Made by a program: the position numbers and the translations under genes
Source of the DNA: Pelagibius sp036570545
Lineage (GTDB): Bacteria > Pseudomonadota > Alphaproteobacteria > Kiloniellales > Kiloniellaceae
Assembly: GCA_036570545.1 (NCBI GenBank)
Contig: DATCXZ010000376.1
Span: forward strand, 1 to 19,870
Direction of reading: 5' to 3'
DNA: 19,870 nucleotides
In this document: piece by piece, positions 13,489 through 19,870 of the stretch
How positions within the stretch are numbered: the stretch's first letter is position 1
Layout: each line of letters starts with the position of its first letter
Notes under the pieces: generated by a model
Told to the model about the DNA's origin: nothing
What the model saw: only the letters and a program-made list of their open reading frames with translations
Database searches by the model: none

Positions 13489-14456
13489 CCGAACGCCACA
13501 CCGCGCCGCACCGCAGCTTCGCCGAGTTCTTCGCGGCGGAGATCGCGCCCGGCCTGCCGGCACTGGAGACACAGCGACGGGATCGACGGCGGAACGCCTA
13601 CACCCGGCTACTGGTGGCCGCCTTCGTGGTGGTCGTCACAGCGCTCATCGTCGGCATGGCCTGGCACGCGCTGGCCGGCGGCGCGGTGCTGATCGTCGGC
13701 GTCGTGGTCGGCTTCATCTGGGCCCGCCTGCCGGCGCGCCGGCAGCGCGATGCCGTGCGCGCGCACGTCGTCCCGGCCCTCTGCCGCTTTCTCGACACCG
13801 CCGACTATCACCGCGTCCCCGGCGACCGCTTCGACCTGACGCGCATCCAGCGTAGCGGCATCGCCGGCGCGTTCACCCGCGCAAAGCTGGAAGACCTCTT
13901 CGTCGGCAGCCATCGCGATACCGACTTTCGCCTGGTGGAGGCGCACCTGCATCGAAAGCGCCGGACCGGCGGGCGCACGCGCCGCAACGTGTTTTCCGGC
14001 TTGCTGTGCGAGGTGAGCGTGCCGGTGCCCTTCGCGGCGGTCGTGCTGCTGGTCGGCGACCGCGGCACGCGCGGCGAGTGGATTGCCGGCATCATGCGGC
14101 ACAACTTTCCCGCCGCGGTGCCGGTGACGCTGGACCATCCCGCCTTCGCCGGGCGCTACCGTGTCCTCAGCGACGATCCGACGGAGGCGCAGCGCCTGCT
14201 GCAGCCGGGCCTCATGGAGACGCTGCTGGCGCTCGCCGAGGAGCTCGGCGAGGACGGCCTGAACGGCGCCTTCCTCGACGGCCGCTTCCTGCTGGCGATC
14301 CCGCAACGGCGCAACCTCTTCGAGATCGGCCGCCTCAACCGCTCGCTGGAGCACGCCGAGGACGACCTGCGACGTCTGGCCGCCGAGTTCACCATCCCGC
14401 ACCGCCTGATCGACAACCTGCACGGCGCGCGCAAGCCGCTGCTGCCCGAGACGTGA
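13485..14456 (+). CDS. DUF3137 membrane protein
   Basis: The 323-residue protein has a cytoplasmic N-terminal helix (SFAEFFAAEIAPGLPALETQ) and then two hydrophobic segments (about 44-60 and 65-82: LLVAAFVVVVTALIVGMAW and AGGAVLIVGVVVGFIW). A soluble domain follows with the GxFxRAKLEDLFVGSHRDTDFRLVEAHL and VFSGLLCEV pattern of DUF3137 proteins. No biochemical function is established for the family. It overlaps gluQ by 4 bp and is probably translationally coupled to it. It converges on the Nudix gene with 7 bp between them. Confidence 0.88.
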   Translation: MTERHTAPHRSFAEFFAAEIAPGLPALETQRRDRRRNAYTRLLVAAFVVVVTALIVGMAWHALAGGAVLIVGVVVGFIWARLPARRQRDAVRAHVVPALCRFLDTADYHRVPGDRFDLTRIQRSGIAGAFTRAKLEDLFVGSHRDTDFRLVEAHLHRKRRTGGRTRRNVFSGLLCEVSVPVPFAAVVLLVGDRGTRGEWIAGIMRHNFPAAVPVTLDHPAFAGRYRVLSDDPTEAQRLLQPGLMETLLALAEELGEDGLNGAFLDGRFLLAIPQRRNLFEIGRLNRSLEHAEDDLRRLAAEFTIPHRLIDNLHGARKPLLPET

Positions 14457-14463
14457 GAGAGCG

Positions 14464-15330
14464 TTAGTCCTCGAAGCGTCCGGCGAGACCGTCGACGATC
14501 TGCTGGTAGGCCGGTTCGCTGTCGGGGCCGAGCACGCCGTGGCGGATGGCGAAGTCGAGGTTCACCAGGGCGACGTTGAACTTGAAGTCATCGCTGCCCT
14601 CGAGGCGCTGCAGCACCTGCTGCATCGGCCAGAGGGAGAATTCTTCGACCTCATCGTCGTTGGGCTGCGGCACGAAGCCGGCAGACAGCTCGAGGTCGAA
14701 GCTGAAAACGACGTCGTTGCGCAGACCCTCCGACCTTTCGCAGAGATAACGCAGCGCGCCGGCCGGCCGCGCACGCGCGGCGAGATCGGCGGGGATGCTC
14801 GCCTCCTCCTGCGCCTCCTTCACGACATTCTCCATCAGGCCGAGGCCGTAGGGCTGACCGCCGGCCACCAGATGGTCGAGCTTGCCGGGCGCCACCATCT
14901 TGTGCTTTGCCCGCCGGCCGACCCACAGCCGCGGCCCGTCCGCCGTCGCGACGTAGCCGTTCACGTGAACGCCGAAGGCCGGCACGCCGAACAGCGGCAC
15001 CGCCCCGCGCTCCATGCGGAACAGTGGTGCCTCGCCCCAACGCCGGGCGATGCCGTAGTCCTCGCCGCGCCACTTGGGGATCTCGCCGGCCGCGTAGAGC
15101 GCCCTCAGCACTTCTTCCAGCACAGACGAACGGCTTTCGAAGTCGTCGTAGCATGCCTGCAGCACGACCGCGGTGTCGGACACCTGAAAGACCTTGGGGA
15201 AGTCGCGCAGGCGATCGGCAAAACTATGCGCCACCCAGCCAAGCGGCGTGCGATCGCCTTCCAGCACGAAGGGGCGGTAGTTCTCGGGCCGCCACCTATG
15301 GCAGGCCTCGATGCGGTCGAGATAGCTCAT
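14464..15330 (-). CDS. Nudix hydrolase with N-terminal DUF4743
   Basis: The 288-residue protein has an N-terminal DUF4743 region (RPFVLEGDRTPLGWVAHSFAD, about 19-39) and a Nudix domain from about 118. The Nudix helix is GGQPYGLGLMENVVKEAQEEAS, a variant of the G-x5-E-x7-REUxEE pattern that keeps the EAxEEA metal-binding core. This architecture is known from the yeast YJR142W and thiamine-pyrophosphokinase-related group, some of which act on damaged thiamine diphosphate. The substrate here is not proven. ATG 15330 fits the family start MSYLDRIEACH. The only neighbour in the same orientation is the small lipoprotein gene 95 bp upstream. Confidence 0.9.
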   Translation of the reverse strand: MSYLDRIEACHRWRPENYRPFVLEGDRTPLGWVAHSFADRLRDFPKVFQVSDTAVVLQACYDDFESRSSVLEEVLRALYAAGEIPKWRGEDYGIARRWGEAPLFRMERGAVPLFGVPAFGVHVNGYVATADGPRLWVGRRAKHKMVAPGKLDHLVAGGQPYGLGLMENVVKEAQEEASIPADLAARARPAGALRYLCERSEGLRNDVVFSFDLELSAGFVPQPNDDEVEEFSLWPMQQVLQRLEGSDDFKFNVALVNLDFAIRHGVLGPDSEPAYQQIVDGLAGRFED

Positions 15331-15392
15331 GGCGCGGAACCTACGTGGTCTCGCCAGCCATGGCTACGGGGAATCGTTGGAGCGCGGCCGGT

Positions 15393-15437
15393 GACTCAAC
15401 AGCAGGCGACTCAACGGCAGGCGACTCAACGGCAGGC
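15393..15437. repeat. Three 15-bp tandem units covering a lipoprotein stop codon
   Basis: GACTCAACAGCAGGC, then GACTCAACGGCAGGC twice, run gap-free at 15393-15407, 15408-15422 and 15423-15437. On the minus strand each unit reads GCCTGCCGTTGAGTC (one change in the last). The end of the lipoprotein gene (codons for ACR and stop) is therefore repeated twice beyond its true stop, with the stops in the same frame. Confidence 0.85.
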
Positions 15438-15665
15438 GAAGGTCGCCTCGTAGTCGCCGGCCTCGCTGTCCTGGTCGACGAGGTAGGCGCCCTTGTCGTA
15501 TTGCTCTTCGCAGTAGTCGTCCGCCTTCTCCGCGACCTCCTCGTAGTCGTCATCGTCGTCGTAGCTGTAGCTCACGGTCGGTTCGCTGGCATCGGTGCGC
15601 ACGCCGCCGCAGGCCGCCAGCAATCCGAGCATTCCGGCGCACAGCAATAGATGAAGCTTGGGCAT
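15426..15665 (-). CDS. Small acidic lipoprotein with paired cysteines (paralogue A)
   Basis: The 79-residue precursor has a lipoprotein signal peptide (MPKLHLLLCAGMLGLLAAC) with lipobox LAAC and Cys19 as the lipidation site. The mature part has a DDDDDYEE acidic patch, then ADDYCEEQYDKGAYLVDQD and a C-terminal YEATFACR. The two mature cysteines could form a disulfide. I chose ATG 15665 because GAGGAG lies just upstream; the extension to 15737 is not lipoprotein-like. A paralogue lies at 17148-17405. The family is not recognised and its role in the envelope is unknown. Confidence 0.82.
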   Translation of the reverse strand: MPKLHLLLCAGMLGLLAACGGVRTDASEPTVSYSYDDDDDYEEVAEKADDYCEEQYDKGAYLVDQDSEAGDYEATFACR

Positions 15666-15746
15666 TTCCGTCTCCTCGGTGGTTGCCCCGGCGCGCTGCA
15701 TCAACGCGCTATCCCAGAGGGGGTTCCCACGGCGCAATGCCGAGAT

Positions 15747-16193
15747 TCAGGTGCTGCCGGCGAGCATGGCGGTATAGCGCCGCTGCATTTCCTCCGGGGC
15801 GATGTCCTCGATCGAATGGCCGATCATCCAGTCATAGCCGAAGGGGTCGCGCAGGGTGGCCGAGCGCTCCCCGTAGAAGTGATCCTGCGGAGCACGAACG
15901 AGGCGCGCGCCGGCGGCCACCGCCGTCGCGATCATGGCATCGGCGTCGTCGACGTGGAGATGGATCACGAAGCTGCTTGGCGCCTGCGGGTCGGGCGCAT
16001 GGATGTCGAACTCCGGGAACTCGTCCGACAGCATGAGCGTGGTGCCGCCAAGCTCCAGCTCGACGTGGCCGATGCGCCCGCTCGGCTCGACGAGGCGGAA
16101 CTTCTCGGTGGCGCCGAAGACGTTGCGGTAGAAGTCAACCGCCTGCTGCGCGGACTTTGCGCGCAGATAGACAAAGAGCTCATGTACGGCCAT
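15747..16193 (-). CDS. VOC-superfamily (glyoxalase/PhnB-like) protein
   Basis: The 148-residue protein has two paired beta-alpha-beta-beta-beta modules. It opens MAVHELFVYLRAKSAQQAVDFYRNVFGATE, with a GHVELELGGTTLMLSDE strand pair and a second half with VIHLHVDDADAMIATAVAAGARL and RSATLRDPFGYDWMIG. That is the PhnB/glyoxalase-like type. Potential metal residues are present, but the substrate (a dioxygenase, resistance or isomerase reaction) cannot be assigned. I use ATG 16193, preceded by a GGGAGAAG ribosome site. It lies 78 bp downstream of the AraC-type gene on the same strand, and the two may be co-regulated. Confidence 0.87.
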   Translation of the reverse strand: MAVHELFVYLRAKSAQQAVDFYRNVFGATEKFRLVEPSGRIGHVELELGGTTLMLSDEFPEFDIHAPDPQAPSSFVIHLHVDDADAMIATAVAAGARLVRAPQDHFYGERSATLRDPFGYDWMIGHSIEDIAPEEMQRRYTAMLAGST

Positions 16194-16271
16194 TGGGCTT
16201 CTCCCGCTCTGAACAACCGGCACCATTGTCGGCCAAACCGGTGCCGGCTGTCTTGAAAGAATCGGACCTAG

Positions 16272-17105
16272 CTACAGCGGGACATGCCGCGGCCGCAGGG
16301 GCGCGCGGCGGCGATAGGCGCCCGGCGAGAGGCCGGCCAGGGCGCGGAACTCGCGGGTGAAGTGCGCTTGGTCCGCATAGCCCTCGGCCGCCGCCACGTC
16401 GGCCAGGAACAAGGCCGGGTCGGCGGCCAGACGTTCGAGGGCGCGTCCGAAGCGATGGACCCGGCACCAGGCTTTCGGTGCCAGGCCAACGGCCTCGCGG
16501 AAGCTCCGCGTGAAATGGCGCTGGCTGAGATCGCAGCGCTCCGCGACCACGGATACCGGCGCATTGGAACGCAGACCTGCAAGAGCAAGGGCGATGCGCG
16601 GATCGATCCGGCGGATGGACAGCAGGCGGGCCTGCAGAGCAGCCTCCAGGAGCGCGAGGCGGCGCGCCGGCGAAGACAGCTCTGCCAGGCGCTGCCGCAG
16701 GCGCTCGACGGCTGCCCTGCCCCAGACATCCTCCAGCGCCCAATGGGCGCCGGTGAAAACGCCGGCGGGTGCGCCGAGGATGAGGCCTGCCGCGCCCGGG
16801 CGCAGCAGCGCGCCGACGCTGGCGCAGGGGTTGGAGCTGTCTTTCAAGTAGGGCGCGGCGCGCGCGCCGCCGATGACCGCGGCGCCGACGGTAAAGCCTG
16901 CGGCGTCTTCCCGCGTGCGAAAGACCCGCAGCGGGCGGTCCTCCAGCCGCACGACGAGATGCAGTGCGCCGGTCGGCAGCACCAATTCCCGGGTCGTTGG
17001 GGAACTCGGCTCGCGACCATCGGCGGCCCAGAGCAGATCCACAAAGGGCCGCAGGGCCGCAGCGGGCGGACGGCTGAAGCTGGCAGAAGCGTCGGATGCG
17101 GTCAT
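16272..17105 (-). CDS. AraC-family transcriptional regulator
   Basis: The 277-residue protein has an N-terminal sensor-like region (RPFVDLLWAADG, ELVLPTGALHLVVRLED) as in AraC regulators with a DUF6597-type domain. The C-terminal AraC double helix-turn-helix starts near residue 170: IDPRIALAL, CDLSQRHFTRSFREAVGLAPKAW, then the second unit DVAAAEGYADQAHFTREFRALAGLSPGAYRRR. Cytoplasmic, presumably ligand-responsive. Being just upstream of the VOC gene in the same direction, it probably controls that gene. The ligand is unknown. Its C-terminus is slightly extended and basic. Confidence 0.92.
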   Translation of the reverse strand: MTASDASASFSRPPAAALRPFVDLLWAADGREPSSPTTRELVLPTGALHLVVRLEDRPLRVFRTREDAAGFTVGAAVIGGARAAPYLKDSSNPCASVGALLRPGAAGLILGAPAGVFTGAHWALEDVWGRAAVERLRQRLAELSSPARRLALLEAALQARLLSIRRIDPRIALALAGLRSNAPVSVVAERCDLSQRHFTRSFREAVGLAPKAWCRVHRFGRALERLAADPALFLADVAAAEGYADQAHFTREFRALAGLSPGAYRRRAPLRPRHVPL

Positions 17106-17147
17106 TGCCGCAGCTTAGAGCATGCCTCCCCGCCTGGGGAGCCCCTC

Positions 17148-17405
17148 TCAGCGGCAGGCGAAGCTGACTTCGTAGCCGCCCGGCTCGCGGTCGGTGTCGA
17201 ATTCGTCGGCGTCCTTGCCGTAGGCCTCTTCGCAGTAGTTGTCGGCGAACTCGGCGGCCAGGGCGCGGTCCTCGCTGTCGACGTAGCGATAGGAGATCAC
17301 CGGAGCGTCGCTGGGCACCGGATCGTTGTTGTCGCGATAACTCGTGCCGCAGGCGGCCGTCAGCATCGCGACGACCGCTGAGGCGGCCAGGGTCAGCACG
17401 CGCAT
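17148..17405 (-). CDS. Small acidic lipoprotein with paired cysteines (paralogue B)
   Basis: The 85-residue precursor has signal peptide MRVLTLAASAVVAMLTAAC with lipobox TAAC, lipidated at Cys19. The mature region has VISYRYVDSEDRALAAEFADNYCEE, then a Lys/Asp stretch and a C-terminal GGYEVSFACR. The pattern SYxY-D...A..YCEE.Y.K.A...D....G.YE..FACR is shared with paralogue A at 15426-15665, including both mature cysteines. ATG 17405 is chosen for its GGGAG ribosome site and proper signal peptide; the extension to 17438 is rejected. It lies just downstream of the 63-bp palindrome and is transcribed away from it. Function unknown. Confidence 0.82.
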   Translation of the reverse strand: MRVLTLAASAVVAMLTAACGTSYRDNNDPVPSDAPVISYRYVDSEDRALAAEFADNYCEEAYGKDADEFDTDREPGGYEVSFACR

Positions 17406-17467
17406 TCCGCGTCTCCCTTGCAATTCATTCCGCGCCATAAACGCGTGAGGAGGGAGCCGGTTCCCTG

Positions 17468-17530
17468 CTAGAGCAGATCAGGGTCGGTGGATCGCCTCCG
17501 GCGATTCCATCCGACCCTGATCTGCTCTAG
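17468..17530. repeat. 63-bp palindromic intergenic element
   Basis: The outer arms are perfect 20-bp inverted copies (CTAGAGCAGATCAGGGTCGG at 17468-17487 and its complement at 17511-17530). The inner part is a second, imperfect set of arms (TCGCC/GGCGA) around a 3-base turn. The ends CTAGAGCA/TGCTCTAG resemble palindromic repeats dispersed in many alphaproteobacterial genomes. Lying between two minus-strand genes, it may also act as a terminator or RNA-stability hairpin. Only one copy is in this window. Confidence 0.8.
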
Positions 17531-17572
17531 GCCGGTATCTTCCGCCCGGCTGGCCGCCTTGGCAATCAGGCT

Positions 17573-17905
17573 CTACCGCCGCCCTACATGCTTTTGCGAG
17601 GTGAGCACCGTCTCGACGTGGCAGAGCTGGCGCAGGCAGCGGGCGATGTAGCCACCGGCGGCGAGGTCGAGGCCGTGCACCTGGATGTCGATGGAAAGCT
17701 CGCCGCCGCGCGGGCCGACGACATCGCTGTGCCAGCGGGTCGGCGTCAGGCCGCGCTTGGAGAAGAGCTCCAGCACCCGCGGCATGACGCCCGGCTCGGC
17801 GGCGGCGAGGATGGAGAAGCAGTAGACCGTCGCGGTGAGCGGCGGCGGAACGGTACTTCGGTCGGGAAGGACATCCACAGAGCTGGTGGAAGAGTGAGCG
17901 GCCAC
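17573..17905 (-). CDS. Stand-alone ACT-domain-like protein
   Basis: The 110-residue protein has a flexible N-terminus followed by one ACT-like beta-alpha-beta-beta-alpha-beta unit: VYCFSILAAAEPGVMPRVLELFSKRGLTPTRW, then GGELSIDIQVHGLDLAAGGYIARCLRQL and VETVLTSQK. The layout recalls acetolactate synthase small subunits, but it is short and no biosynthetic partner gene is adjacent. ACT domains bind amino acids or similar ligands, and the role here could be sensory. GTG 17905 is chosen because GGAGGG sits 7 bases upstream. It is transcribed alone toward the palindromic element. Confidence 0.78.
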   Translation of the reverse strand: MAAHSSTSSVDVLPDRSTVPPPLTATVYCFSILAAAEPGVMPRVLELFSKRGLTPTRWHSDVVGPRGGELSIDIQVHGLDLAAGGYIARCLRQLCHVETVLTSQKHVGRR

Positions 17906-17923
17906 GTCAGGGCCCTCCTGTAA

Positions 17924-18242
17924 CGGTCACGCCAAAAACGAATCACTGAAGCCCGGCTACCCCCTGGGTGCCGGGTCGCTAATTCGAATGGCGATGCCGA
18001 ACAGGTCTGTGCTCATGGTTCACGGATGAAACGCGCTGGGGGCGGGAATGTCAACCGCGGGGGGCGTTAACTATGCAGGTTGCGCAGGCTAGAGAGTTCA
18101 CGCCTCTCTGCGGCAGACTCCTGGCCTCTCTGGAGAGGCCCGGTGCCGCGGCAGAATGGGCCCTCGGGTCAAGGCCGAGGGTGACAATGTGAGAGGTGGC
18201 ACCCTTCCGTGCGACCATTCCTGCAGGTTGGTCGCCGAGCGT
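17924..18242. other. Gene-free interval with several small hairpins
   Basis: No gene is supported here. Symmetric sites include CCCGGC...GCCGGG near 17952-17976, GGCCTCTC-TG-GAGAGGCC (18123-18140), and CCCTCGG-N7-CCGAGGG (18161-18181). The last sits in a GGGTCAAGGCCGAGGGTGAC context like a short repeat common in alphaproteobacterial intergenic DNA. None is followed by a clear T-run on the minus strand, so a factor-independent terminator for the TRAP gene is not shown. Confidence 0.5.
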
Positions 18243-19328
18243 TCACCCCTCCCACACCAGCCGGCGCTGGCGCAGCATGACTTCCTCGAAGGCGCCCTGG
18301 TAGTGGGCGGCCTTGGCGGCGAAGTCCATGAAGGAGGCGTGGATCTTCTTGGTCAGCGCGTCGGTCTGTCCGATCTCCTCCAGCACCTCTTTGTTGATCT
18401 CGCCGAGGCGGGCGACGATGTCGTCCGGGAAGCTGCGCAGCTCGACGTCATAGTCGGCGAGCAGCGGCTTGAAGGCCTGGATATTGTGGTAAGTGAAGTC
18501 GGTGGTGGTGTCCTGCGCGGTCGCCGCCGCAGCGTAGCGCACGATGGCCTGCAGGTCGGCCGGCAGCGCCTCGAACTTCGCCTTGTTCACCGAGATCTCG
18601 AGGCCCGGGCCCGGCTCGTGGAAGGCCGGAACATAGTAGTACTTGGCGACCTTCTGCAGGCCGAAGGCGATGTCGTTCCAGGGGCCGATCCACTCGGCCG
18701 CGTCGATCGCGCCGGACTGCATGGCCGGCAGGATCTCTCCCGGCGGCGTCAGCACGATGACAGAGCCGGCGCGGCGCAGGATCTCGCCGCCGAGGCCGGC
18801 CATGCGGATCTTCAGGCCCTGCAGATCCTCCCAGGCGTTGATCTCGCGGCGGAACCAGCCGCCGGCCTGGGTGCAGCTCGAACCGGCATAGAAGGGCACC
18901 AGGCCGAAGTCGGCATAGGCCTCCTCCCACAGCGCCTGCCCGCCGCCGTAGGTCAGCCAGGCCGGCAGCTCGACCGCGCTGAGGCCGAAGGGGATGGTCG
19001 TGAAGTAGTGGAAGGCCTGCGACTTGCCGACCCAGTAGTAGGGCGTGCCGTGCAGGATATCCGCCGTGCCGCCCTGCACCGCATCGAAGCTCTCGAAAGG
19101 CGGCACCAGCTCGCCGGCGGGGTAGAGCTTGATAGTGAGCCGCCCGCCGCTCATCGCCTGGACGCGCTCGATGAAGCGCTCGGCATTCACGCCGACGCCG
19201 GGCGCGCCCTTCGGCCAGGGCATCACCATGGCCCACTCGATGCGCTCCTGCGCGATGGCCGGCGCGGCGAGGCCGCCGGCGGCGGCAGCGGCGATACCCG
19301 CGCCCTTCACGAACTCGCGACGTTTCAT
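18243..19328 (-). CDS. TRAP transporter solute-binding protein (DctP/TakP type), Tat-exported
   Basis: The 361-residue periplasmic binding protein has a twin-arginine signal MKRREFVKGAGIAAAAAGGL with probable cleavage after APAIA (about residue 26). The mature protein has the TRAP-T fold: ERFIERVQAMSGGRLTIKLYPAGELVPPFESFDAVQGGTAD near 50-90, the arginine-containing GLKIRMAGLGGEILRRAG region (about 170-187), and GAIDAAEWIGPWND near 207-220. This is the 2-oxoacid/monocarboxylate (TakP-like) branch. It would deliver an organic acid to a DctQM permease, but no permease genes are in the window. ATG 19328 has a strong GGGAGGAAA site. It lies 68 bp after the mutase gene on the same strand. Confidence 0.93.
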   Translation of the reverse strand: MKRREFVKGAGIAAAAAGGLAAPAIAQERIEWAMVMPWPKGAPGVGVNAERFIERVQAMSGGRLTIKLYPAGELVPPFESFDAVQGGTADILHGTPYYWVGKSQAFHYFTTIPFGLSAVELPAWLTYGGGQALWEEAYADFGLVPFYAGSSCTQAGGWFRREINAWEDLQGLKIRMAGLGGEILRRAGSVIVLTPPGEILPAMQSGAIDAAEWIGPWNDIAFGLQKVAKYYYVPAFHEPGPGLEISVNKAKFEALPADLQAIVRYAAAATAQDTTTDFTYHNIQAFKPLLADYDVELRSFPDDIVARLGEINKEVLEEIGQTDALTKKIHASFMDFAAKAAHYQGAFEEVMLRQRRLVWEG

Positions 19329-19396
19329 GGCCGATTTCCTCCCGGCGAGGCTGCGTGTGGATTGGGCCGGAGATTAGCTGTCCCCGCGGGAGAAAG

Positions 19397-19870
19397 CTAT
19401 GCCGCCTCTTGCGTCCTGCGGTCGACGATGTCGACGATGTCGGCGAGGATGGCGGTGAGGTCGTAGTCCTTGGGGGTATAGACCGCGGCGACCCCGGCAG
19501 CCTTCAGCGCCGCGGCGTCCTCCGGCGGAATGATGCCGCCGGCGACCACGGGCACGCGGCCGATGCCGGCGTTCTCCATGCGCTCCAGCACCTCGCTCAC
19601 CAGCGCGACGTGGGAGCCGGAGAGGACCGAGAGGCCGACCACGTGGACGCCTTCCTCCAGCGCCGCGCCGACGATCTGCGCCGGGGTCAGGCGAATGCCC
19701 TCGTAGACCACCTCGACGCCGGCGTCGCGGGCACGCACGGCGATCTGCTCGGCGCCGTTGGAGTGGCCGTCGAGGCCCGGCTTGCCGACCAGCATCTTCA
19801 GGCGCCGGCCGAGCCGGCGCGACACCGCCTCGACGCGCGCCCGCACCGGGGCGAGTGTGTCTTCCGCCTC
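19397..19870 (-). CDS. ecm: Ethylmalonyl-CoA mutase, C-terminal B12-binding end (5' partial)
   Basis: The frame is open to the last base of the window, so the gene begins beyond it; a GTG at 19846 is internal. The visible 157 residues are a coenzyme-B12-binding domain: GKPGLDGHSNGAEQIA with the DxHxxG cobalt-ligand motif, VVGLSVLSGSH, and VVAGGIIPPEDAAALKAAGVAAVYTPKDYDLTAI. The DGHSNGAEQIA and YTPKDYDLTAI wording is that of ethylmalonyl-CoA mutase rather than methylmalonyl-CoA mutase (which has DGHDRGA and a GTxxxE-like end). This enzyme belongs to the ethylmalonyl-CoA pathway for C2 assimilation. The catalytic TIM barrel would be upstream, outside the window. MeaA-type naming is an alternative. 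Confidence 0.88.
   Translation of the reverse strand, partial: EAEDTLAPVRARVEAVSRRLGRRLKMLVGKPGLDGHSNGAEQIAVRARDAGVEVVYEGIRLTPAQIVGAALEEGVHVVGLSVLSGSHVALVSEVLERMENAGIGRVPVVAGGIIPPEDAAALKAAGVAAVYTPKDYDLTAILADIVDIVDRRTQEAA

Noticed and set aside
13485..14456. CRISPR-like or phage-related features
   Set aside because: No spaced direct repeats of CRISPR size and no phage structural genes were seen anywhere in the window. The HNH gene lacks terminase or capsid neighbours.
16284..17381. 365-residue plus-strand ORF opposite the AraC-type gene
   Set aside because: The minus strand has clear AraC helix-turn-helix motifs; the plus frame has no recognisable domain.
18156..19466. 436-residue plus-strand ORF opposite the TRAP binding protein
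   Set aside because: The opposite strand has a Tat signal and full TRAP fold motifs with a strong ribosome site. The plus frame is Leu/Arg/Asp/Val shadow sequence.

Overview
The window is high-GC DNA from an alphaproteobacterium, most likely of the Rhodospirillales/Kiloniellales type. This placement is an inference. It rests on the base composition, the yqaA-dsbB-coq7 cluster, the HNH and GluQRS gene types, an ethylmalonyl-CoA mutase end, and palindromic intergenic repeats of an alphaproteobacterial style.

Region 1 (1-6459) looks like an accessory island. It opens inside a large DUF4157 protein (N-terminus outside the window) that carries an HELAH zincin motif and ends in an AHH-type HNH nuclease domain. 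This is the layout of a polymorphic toxin of the kind carried by extracellular contractile injection systems (eCIS). Next come a coiled-coil-rich protein of unknown function, a 64-residue orphan peptide made essentially of a sigma-54 RpoN-box domain, and a sigma-54 activator ATPase with no sensor domain (PspF-like). Convergent to these lies a toxin-antitoxin-like pair on the minus strand: an intact possible antitoxin, a nucleotidyltransferase (AbiEii-like) cut short after its catalytic core, and a perfect 16-bp inverted repeat in front. The region ends at the 3' end of a tRNA-Leu(CAA), a plausible integration site.

Region 2 (6460-14456) reads as core chromosome. It holds the tRNA, a two-domain cold shock protein preceded by a full-consensus sigma-54 promoter and a long leader, and an NTF2/SnoaL-like protein. 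A yqaA-dsbB-coq7 operon follows, then an HNH endonuclease, a small membrane protein, a carboxylesterase and an AlkA-type DNA glycosylase. Divergent from the last is gluQ, coupled to a DUF3137 membrane protein.

Region 3 (14464-19870) is entirely on the minus strand. It holds a Nudix/DUF4743 hydrolase, two paralogous small Cys-containing lipoproteins flanking a VOC protein and its probable AraC-type regulator, a 63-bp palindromic element, a stand-alone ACT-domain protein, a Tat-exported TRAP solute-binding protein and the C-terminal B12-binding end of ethylmalonyl-CoA mutase.

The strongest candidate for an undescribed system is the 1-5307 block. A contractile-system-type nuclease toxin sits with a coiled-coil partner, a free-standing RpoN-box peptide and a sensorless sigma-54 activator, which suggests a dedicated sigma-54-linked control module on a toxin island. 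The functional link between these genes is inference from adjacency only.
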